32,439 nucleotides of DNA from Bacteroidetes bacterium HGW-Bacteroidetes-21 (lineage in GTDB: Bacteria; Bacteroidota; Bacteroidia; Bacteroidales; GWA2-32-17), in NCBI GenBank assembly GCA_002840935.1, contig PHDH01000015.1, positions 1 through 32,439 of the forward strand. The letters are read 5' to 3'. Both the position numbers and the translations under genes were made by a program. How positions within the stretch are numbered: position 1 is the stretch's first letter; each line of letters begins with the position of its first letter. This document shows positions 26,057 to 32,439 of the stretch, one piece after another. The notes beneath the pieces were generated by a model that saw nothing but the letters and a program-made list of their open reading frames with translations, was not told the DNA's origin and made no database searches.

Positions 26057-27220
26057 CTATTCGTAATTCCCTTTTTTTAATATGGTATGATCTTTCATCA
26101 GGAATTCGCCCATGGCCACCACGTGATAAATTTCGTTGTTGTTGATGAAAACCATGTCGGCATCTTTTCCTTCTTCGATACGGCCTTTGGCGCTCAGTTT
26201 CAGGATATCGGCAGGACTGGAAGTCAGTACTTTTACAGCAGTTTCGAGCGGGATATCTTCGTCGCGTACCATATCCATGAGTTCACGGAAGTTGGCAGAA
26301 GGACGACCCATTTCGAGTTTTATGAGTTTGCCGTTTTCGTCGAAGCCCGGAAGGGAGCCGCAAGCGTCGGAGGTAAACGTAATTCTTTCGATGGGAACGC
26401 CGGCGTCGAGCAGCATTTTGACAGATTTTGAAGGTTTCACTTCATATTCGGGGAAATAAGGATAGGAACTGGAAGTGATATCTACAATACCACCTTTTTT
26501 ACCATATTCAATAGCGTCAACCAGCGTGTAATCGTTACGATTGCAATGGGTAGGATAAAACTGAGTTAGTTTTAACATGCCCTTACTTCTTTCAATTACA
26601 TCATATAATGGCTGGAAAGGATTCTGCTGGTCGCCCAGATGAATATTTACCAAACCGGCTTTGCCACCCAGCATACCGCCAACGCGGGCATGTTCGGTCA
26701 GACGGAGTAATTCGTCGGTCGAAGGCCAAGATGAACGATGGTCGGAAATAGCGATTTCGCCCACGCCAATGACTTCTTCTATCATAGCAATGTCTCTTCC
26801 GGAATCCCCTGTAATGGTCGGGGTGGGAACCTGATAAGCGCCAGTATAAATATAAGCTGTAACACCATCTGCTTTGAGTCCTTTAGCTTTCATGAGAACT
26901 GATTCTACGGTGCGTGTCATTCCGTCTGTTCCAAGACAACCCACAACGGTAGTTACGCCAGCTTCGACCAGCATGCTGAGTTGGAGTTCAGGAGTGCGGG
27001 TTCCGGGGCCGCCTTCGCCACCGGCGCCGGCAATATGTATGTGTGCATCAACAAAACCGGGAACCACTTTCAGTCCGTCGCAGGAAATTTCCTCTACGGG
27101 ATATCCATCGGGTTTTGCAATGTCGTCGGCGATGAGTAAAATTTTGCCTCCACCGGTCAGAATATCTTTTCTGCCTTTGTAGTCGGGAGCGTACAATTCA
27201 CATTTTTTGAAAAGAATCAT
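26057..27220 (-). CDS. iadA: Isoaspartyl (beta-aspartyl) dipeptidase, amidohydrolase family
   Basis: VVPGFVDAHIHIAGAGGEGGPGTRTPELQ, EIAISDHRSSWPS, VNIHLGDQ and FTSDACGSLPGFDENG are typical of IadA. Confidence 0.94.
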   Translation of the reverse strand: MILFKKCELYAPDYKGRKDILTGGGKILLIADDIAKPDGYPVEEISCDGLKVVPGFVDAHIHIAGAGGEGGPGTRTPELQLSMLVEAGVTTVVGCLGTDGMTRTVESVLMKAKGLKADGVTAYIYTGAYQVPTPTITGDSGRDIAMIEEVIGVGEIAISDHRSSWPSTDELLRLTEHARVGGMLGGKAGLVNIHLGDQQNPFQPLYDVIERSKGMLKLTQFYPTHCNRNDYTLVDAIEYGKKGGIVDITSSSYPYFPEYEVKPSKSVKMLLDAGVPIERITFTSDACGSLPGFDENGKLIKLEMGRPSANFRELMDMVRDEDIPLETAVKVLTSSPADILKLSAKGRIEEGKDADMVFINNNEIYHVVAMGEFLMKDHTILKKGNYE

Positions 27221-27240
27221 AATTATTTGTTTTAAGTTAA

Positions 27241-29130
27241 TTATTCATATTTATACACCAATCGTTCCAGTTCTCTTTCGATAGAACGTACCAGTTTTTT
27301 GTCTTTTTCTTCTTCCCCGTCGAAGTAAAAACGATCTGTTTCTCTTCCTTCGCGAAAAATTTTACAGGTGTCTTTTTCCATGATGATAAGTAGTCCACCC
27401 GGCAGTAGTTGATCTTCGAGTACTTTTTCTTCGGCTGGATGGGCTTCGTCGAGAATAACAATGTCTGCACCTTGATGCAGGAGTCCGAAGTCGTAAATAT
27501 CGTTGCGGGTATGTTGGAATATGGCGAAGTCGACTTGTGGATTTCGGAGTATGATTTTCACATTCTGGTCGTGTTCGGGATTTTTGTAGAAGAATTGGTG
27601 GTTGAACCAGATGCCGTCGGAGGTGAGGGCGCCTACGTATATATCGGGATTTATATCGTGTAAGAGTCCATTGAGCATGGCAGCCAGTTCGTTGGAAATG
27701 AAATTTCCGGCAATAATGGGTATGCGACTGTTAATGGGTTTCTCGAAATGAGAGAGCAATATTTTTGCAGGAACGTCAATAGATCCACCATAAGCTGGTG
27801 CCAGATGCATGAAAACACCGGGACCGGCATTGATTTCAATGATGCCGAAGTTACCTTCGTTCCAGGGTTTTGAAATATCGCCAGCCAGCACATCTATGCC
27901 AAGACATTTGACAGTGAAGAAGCGTGCAATGTCTTCAACAAGTTTAATATTGGTAGGATGAATTTTGTCTGTTACATTAATCGAGACACCTCCTGCAGAG
28001 ATATTGGCTACGCGGCGTAAAACGATACGTTCGCCTTGTTGTGGTATGCTGTCGATGTTAAGATTCTGCAAATGGAGAAATTCGTGAAGGTTATCGTCTT
28101 TTTTAATTTTACAAAGAGGGGAACGTGCGTTGTCGAGGCGTATTTCGAGATCATTTTCAATGTCAATCAGTTTGCCTATGGTGTTTACGCCATCTCCGTC
28201 AACATACGCCGGAACACGTTCGAGCGCAGCAATAAATTTACCACCTACGGCCAATAAGCGATGGTCGGTGCCAAAGATCTGAGTCTGTACCAATGCTCCA
28301 TCAAAGTTGACGCCTTCTGCTTTGGCCGAATCTACAATTTTGCGGAAGGCAATGCGAACTTCTTCTTCAGAGTTAATGCCTGTTGTAACACCGTTGCCTT
28401 TATGGCCAGCGACTGGTTTTACCACGCAGGGGAATCCGATTTTCAGTGCTTCAGCCACAATTTCATCTTCTTCAAAGCAGTTGGTGCCGTTGGGTGTAGG
28501 AAGTCCGCACATTTCAAGAAAATCACCCACCATATCCTTAAACATGGTAAATTCTGTATCTTTTATTCCGTCGGTATGAAAAGTGGTAGAACGGCCTCTG
28601 AGTTGCTTTTTACCATAGCCCCACTGAAATTGGTTTTCTTCGAAAAGATAATATACCGGAATGTTGAGGCGAAAACCTGCTTCTACCAGTGAATAGATGG
28701 TAGGACCTCCATATAATGTTCTGTCGAATTCACTCTGAAGCTGAATAAAAACTTTTCCAAAGTCATATTCTTCTCCATTTGTTAATTTATTAAACCATTC
28801 GGCGACAATTTTCACACATTTTTTTGAAAGTTTTTCATCAAGATGCTCAACAGCTACAACGAAATCAGCTCCGTCAAGTGTGACATCGTATTTGTCGATA
28901 TACAGGCCAATTTCCATTTTAAGGATATCCCTAACAGTAACAGCGAACAATTCGGCAACATCATCTAGTTTATGTTTTTTAATCTCAGGAAAATGTTTGG
29001 ATACCGCATCTTCGTATATGTGCAGAGGACTTTCATTTTGAATTGAAAGGTTGAAAACAAAGGCCCGAGAGTTCAAATAGAAGTTCGGACCGTTGTAAGC
29101 GTAAAACTTAGATACAGTAAAATTTTCCAT
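27241..29130 (-). CDS. Cyanophycin synthetase-like ATP-grasp protein with a degenerate, truncated Mur-ligase domain (CphA2-like)
   Basis: CphA-like N-terminus; ATP-grasp PCVVKPVAGHKGNGVTTGI and IIEINAGPGVFMHLAPAYGG; C-terminal remnant IPIIAGNFISNELAAMLNGLL...VGALTSDGIWFN...ILRNPQVDFAIFQHTRNDIYDFGL without GTNGKTTT. The track's upstream extension to 29226 is unlikely. Confidence 0.85.
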   Translation of the reverse strand: MENFTVSKFYAYNGPNFYLNSRAFVFNLSIQNESPLHIYEDAVSKHFPEIKKHKLDDVAELFAVTVRDILKMEIGLYIDKYDVTLDGADFVVAVEHLDEKLSKKCVKIVAEWFNKLTNGEEYDFGKVFIQLQSEFDRTLYGGPTIYSLVEAGFRLNIPVYYLFEENQFQWGYGKKQLRGRSTTFHTDGIKDTEFTMFKDMVGDFLEMCGLPTPNGTNCFEEDEIVAEALKIGFPCVVKPVAGHKGNGVTTGINSEEEVRIAFRKIVDSAKAEGVNFDGALVQTQIFGTDHRLLAVGGKFIAALERVPAYVDGDGVNTIGKLIDIENDLEIRLDNARSPLCKIKKDDNLHEFLHLQNLNIDSIPQQGERIVLRRVANISAGGVSINVTDKIHPTNIKLVEDIARFFTVKCLGIDVLAGDISKPWNEGNFGIIEINAGPGVFMHLAPAYGGSIDVPAKILLSHFEKPINSRIPIIAGNFISNELAAMLNGLLHDINPDIYVGALTSDGIWFNHQFFYKNPEHDQNVKIILRNPQVDFAIFQHTRNDIYDFGLLHQGADIVILDEAHPAEEKVLEDQLLPGGLLIIMEKDTCKIFREGRETDRFYFDGEEEKDKKLVRSIERELERLVYKYE

Positions 29131-29424
29131 ATACTTATATATTAGATTTAGCCGTAAAAATATGACATTTTGGTTAATCTCAAATAAAAAAACGCAGAAA
29201 TTAGCGGTATCATTGAAATATTCCAATCTAGAGGGTCAGATTTCCGGGTTGGATTTGGAAAAAAGGCTTTTGTGTTTCGGCTTATTATAATGAACACTAA
29301 TCCATTACGATAGTTCGGAGGGGAATGGGCTTAACTTAGGAAAAATTTATTCCTTTTGACTTAGAGCAGTGTATAGTTTATATTAGTAATAGAAAAAAAA
29401 GTTAAGGTATCTCGAAACAGGGCA

Positions 29425-29451
29425 TAAAAAAAGCCTTACAGAGTAAGGCTT
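29425..29451 (-). terminator. Rho-independent terminator of the cold-shock gene
   Basis: Minus strand AAGCCTTACtctGTAAGGCTTTTTTT. Confidence 0.8.
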
Positions 29452-29479
29452 AAGTAATTAATGGTTAATAAGATATAAA

Positions 29480-29671
29480 CTATGCGAGTTTAACATTAAC
29501 AGCATTTAATCCTTTTTTACCTTCTTGAAGGTCGAAAGTTACTTCGTCATTCTCGTTGATTTCGTCTACTAAACCTGAAGCATGTACAAAGTATTCTTTC
29601 TCTGATGCCTGATCTTTAATAAATCCAAATCCTTTGGATTCATTATAAAACTTTACTATTCCTTTATTCAT
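29480..29671 (-). CDS. Cold-shock domain protein
   Basis: MNKGIVKFYNESKGFGFIKDQASEKEYFVHASGL: RNP1/RNP2-like CSD motifs. Confidence 0.96.
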   Translation of the reverse strand: MNKGIVKFYNESKGFGFIKDQASEKEYFVHASGLVDEINENDEVTFDLQEGKKGLNAVNVKLA

Positions 29672-29873
29672 TTTGAAAAATTAATTTGGCGCAAGTTACA
29701 GCTAAATATTAAGAATACAGTAATTTTTTTGAAAAATTTTAATTTTTCTTGAAAAGTAGTTGTTTGGAACTTATGTTTTTGTTAATATTGTTCAATAGTC
29801 GCTTTACTGTTAATCTTTTGTAAGATATTGAAAAATAGAGGCTGCTTTTTACAAAGCACATCGTGATATTTCG

Positions 29874-29881
29874 TACTTTTG
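29874..29881 (+). promoter_or_regulatory. Candidate -7 box upstream of the HMA gene
   Basis: TACTTTTG matches TAnnTTTG, about 17 nt before the ATG at 29898. Confidence 0.45.
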
Positions 29882-29897
29882 CATAAACTCTATCACC

Positions 29898-30167
29898 ATG
29901 AAAACACACATCGACATTGAAAATTTAAAATGCTACGGATGCGCAAACACTATTACACGAAGTCTCTCACGCACGGATGGAGTTACAGATGTCATAGTAG
30001 ATCATGAGTCAAATACCGTCAGCGTTACTTATAATGGTGAAAAGGATAGGCGTGATGAGTTTGCTGCTATTTTAAAAAAACTGGGTTATCCCGAAAAAGG
30101 AAGCAATAATGCAGGTGCTACAGTAAAATCATATATGAGTTGTGCTATTGGCAGGGTTAAAAAATAA
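29898..30167 (+). CDS. Heavy-metal-associated (HMA) domain protein, copper-chaperone-like
   Basis: IDIENLKCYGCANTITRSLSRTDGVTDVIVDHESNTVSVTYNG: CxxC-containing HMA fold. Confidence 0.88.
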   Translation: MKTHIDIENLKCYGCANTITRSLSRTDGVTDVIVDHESNTVSVTYNGEKDRRDEFAAILKKLGYPEKGSNNAGATVKSYMSCAIGRVKK

Positions 30168-30349
30168 CTGCGTCTATAAAACTATTAATTCATAAACTAG
30201 TGGATTAATGAGTGGGTTTGCTTGTATTTGCTTAGTTTCGAATAAATAAAAGTCTTATAATTGAATCTTTTTTCTGCTGTTTTTGAAAATTTATTACAGT
30301 AGATTCATAAAAAATTTTCATCTTTGGTGTGAAAATTCACCCGTAAACT

Positions 30350-32439
30350 ATGCGTTTATTCTTATTACTACTATTTTCAAGTTGTACTTTATGTCTGTTG
30401 GCGGGTAATACCGATAGTCTTCTTCTTGAACTGAACAAAGAAAGAATGGACAGCATTCGCATACGACTCATGCTGGAAGTGGGCGATTCCTATGAATTAT
30501 CAAACCCCGATAGTCAGATCTTTTACTACAATAAGGCAGCTGTTGTAGCATGGGATGCGCGTGCAAGGCATTGGAAATACAAACTACTTTATGCTGTAGC
30601 AACTCGTTATAGTGGAGTCTTTCATGGTGGTAGAGGCGATTTCGAGAAAAGTATGTTCGACTTCAAAAAGTCATTTAATATGTGTCGCAACCTCACTGAG
30701 GAAAGCGATACAGAAGCTGTGAAAGAAGGAAGGCAGGGATTGTCAAAATCGTTAGTGAATTTTGCCGGGATACAATATTATATGGGTGATTACGATAAAG
30801 CGGCCAACAATTATTTGGCGGCCTTGTACATGAAAAAGTTGTTGAAGGATAAAAAAGGAATGGCTCTTTGTATTAATAATATTGGGAATGTATATTTAGC
30901 TAAGGGGCAGTATGATAAGGCTTTGAATTATTACCAGCTAGGGATTGATCAGTGGGCTGCGATGAAAGATACTTCTGATCCAGTACTTTCAGAAGAAGCT
31001 AAAAAGGGTATGAGTATGGGGTATATGAATTTGGGTATCATACAACGCAATCAAAATAATTATGAAGAAGCGATAGATTATTACCAGAGGTCGGCCGATA
31101 TTCGCATTGCTATTAAGGATTTTAAGGGACTTACTGATTGTTATGTAAACATGGGGATTGCCTATAAATACTTCAAAGAATTTGACAAAGCCCTGATGTA
31201 TTACGATAAAGCTCTGCTTGTTTTCGAACGTTTGGGCGATAAAAAAGGGATACTTCGTGTGATGAGCAATATGGGTGTTCTGTATATTGAAACCATGGAT
31301 TACGAAAAAGCCACTGACCTGAATTTAAAATCTCTTGCCATCGCCGAAGAAATTGGTGATAAGCAGGCTATTGCGCATATTAATAATAATTTATCTGACA
31401 TTTATTTTAAAACCGAACAATTCGATAAAGCTTTATCCTGTGCCGAAAAAGCCCATGATATGGCAGCTAAAGTGTCGAGTCTGGCTGAATCTACCCGCGC
31501 TTATTATCTCCTGATGGAAGGCTGGGCAGGTAAAGGAAATTACAAGCTGGCATACGAAAACGCCAAACAGCATATTATTTCTAACGACTCTCTTAAAGGC
31601 ATAGAAAAATCGAAAGTTGTTCAGGAAATGGAGACCAAGTATCAGTCGGTTAAAAAGCAGCAGGAGATTGATAAACAGCAGCTTGAACTGACGAAAAAAG
31701 AAGAGGAAATTAAAAGAAAAGAAGCCGAATCCGCCTTTCAGCAAACGCTTTCTATGGCTTTGTTCGGAGGACTTTTACTTGTCTTGTTGTTGGCTTATTT
31801 TATATACAGAGGCTATCAGACCAAGAAAAAAGCCAATGTTCTTATTTCCTACAAAAACGGTCAGCTCGAACAAGCGAATACCGAAATTACGGCTCAACGC
31901 GACGAAATCGAAGCTCAGCGTGATACTCTCGATTCCCAGAAAAATCTATTAGAAAGAATTCATAACGAACAGACAGATAGTATAAGGTATGCCAAACGGA
32001 TTCAGAAAGCTTTAATTCCTTCGGAGGAAATGTTAACAGATTTGTTGATGAAGGAAAGCCGTAGTGTTATTGCTGATTATTTTGTGTATTTCAAACCCCG
32101 CGATATTGTTTCGGGCGATTTTTTCTGGTCGATTAAAATCGAAAACCGACTTATCTTTTGTGTCGCCGATTGCACAGGACACGGTGTCCCGGGTGCCTTT
32201 ATGTCTATGCTCGGGTTGTCTTATCTCAACGAAATTGCTAAAAGACACAACATCTTTTCGGCTTCCGACATATTAAACGAGCTGAGAGCCAGTATCGTTG
32301 TCTCTCTTCGCCAGCAAATTGATGAAGAAGGGAAACATGTAAACGAGTTTAATCCGGCCATACCTATCAACCGTGATTCATTGCATGATGTAAAAGATGG
32401 AATGGATATTTGCCTTTGTGTGTTAAATACTGAGACCAA
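30350..32439 (+). CDS. TPR-repeat, single-TM, SpoIIE-type protein phosphatase (partial; runs off the window)
   Basis: ATG at 30350 (MRLFLLLLFSSCTLCLLAGN); multiple TPRs (YDKALNYYQLGIDQW, YEEAIDYYQRSADIRI, FDKALMYYDKAL); TM ALFGGLLLVLLLAYFIYRGY; DYFVYFKPRDIVSGDFFW...CTGHGVPGAFMSMLG. Absent from the ORF track because no stop lies in the window. Confidence 0.92.
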   Translation, partial: MRLFLLLLFSSCTLCLLAGNTDSLLLELNKERMDSIRIRLMLEVGDSYELSNPDSQIFYYNKAAVVAWDARARHWKYKLLYAVATRYSGVFHGGRGDFEKSMFDFKKSFNMCRNLTEESDTEAVKEGRQGLSKSLVNFAGIQYYMGDYDKAANNYLAALYMKKLLKDKKGMALCINNIGNVYLAKGQYDKALNYYQLGIDQWAAMKDTSDPVLSEEAKKGMSMGYMNLGIIQRNQNNYEEAIDYYQRSADIRIAIKDFKGLTDCYVNMGIAYKYFKEFDKALMYYDKALLVFERLGDKKGILRVMSNMGVLYIETMDYEKATDLNLKSLAIAEEIGDKQAIAHINNNLSDIYFKTEQFDKALSCAEKAHDMAAKVSSLAESTRAYYLLMEGWAGKGNYKLAYENAKQHIISNDSLKGIEKSKVVQEMETKYQSVKKQQEIDKQQLELTKKEEEIKRKEAESAFQQTLSMALFGGLLLVLLLAYFIYRGYQTKKKANVLISYKNGQLEQANTEITAQRDEIEAQRDTLDSQKNLLERIHNEQTDSIRYAKRIQKALIPSEEMLTDLLMKESRSVIADYFVYFKPRDIVSGDFFWSIKIENRLIFCVADCTGHGVPGAFMSMLGLSYLNEIAKRHNIFSASDILNELRASIVVSLRQQIDEEGKHVNEFNPAIPINRDSLHDVKDGMDICLCVLNTET

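Noticed and set aside
29131-29226. N-terminal extension of the CphA2-like ORF
   Set aside because: The upstream residues (MEYFNDTANFCVFLFEINQ...) look like translated 5' UTR; the conserved N-terminus starts at MENFTVSKFYAYNGPNF (29130).
31433-31744. 103-aa Phe-rich minus-strand ORF
   Set aside because: Antisense to the TPR/coiled-coil part of the SpoIIE phosphatase gene.

Overview
The window looks like a Bacteroidota (Bacteroidales/Cytophaga-like) chromosomal segment. Supporting signs are Type IX secretion (T9SS) sorting domains, -7 promoter boxes of the TAnnTTTG type, a GldM-C-like protein and a rimP-nusA-infB operon. Core genes, in order: MBL-fold hydrolase and pcm; Gfo/Idh/MocA oxidoreductase; SulP transporter; a giant C25 (gingipain-like) peptidase; a T9SS-sorted propeller protein; rimP-nusA-infB-folK; a CphA2-like cyanophycin synthetase homologue in an operon with isoaspartyl dipeptidase; a cold-shock protein; an HMA protein; and a TPR/SpoIIE phosphatase that runs off the right edge. 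Two AT-rich accessory blocks interrupt this. Block A (about 2435-5043) sits at the 3' end of the oxidoreductase gene. A diverged but coding-like 103-bp copy of that gene's 3' end lies at its far edge. The block also holds a G11 tract that breaks a GldM-C-like gene, a pair of 63-bp direct repeats flanking a secreted-protein gene, and an attC-like imperfect hairpin exactly at the right junction. Block B (about 14.8-19.4 kb) carries an overlapping AAA-ATPase / PD-(D/E)XK-like gene pair (a candidate defence module), next to a membrane protein and a catalytically degenerate SNase-like protein. The most interesting signals are the 3'-end-duplication island (with a second, weaker case after the C25 peptidase gene), the CphA2-like/IadA operon in which the Mur-ligase P-loop is missing, the ATPase/nuclease-like pair, and the poly-G phase-variation candidate. 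All assignments were made by eye; no searches were run.
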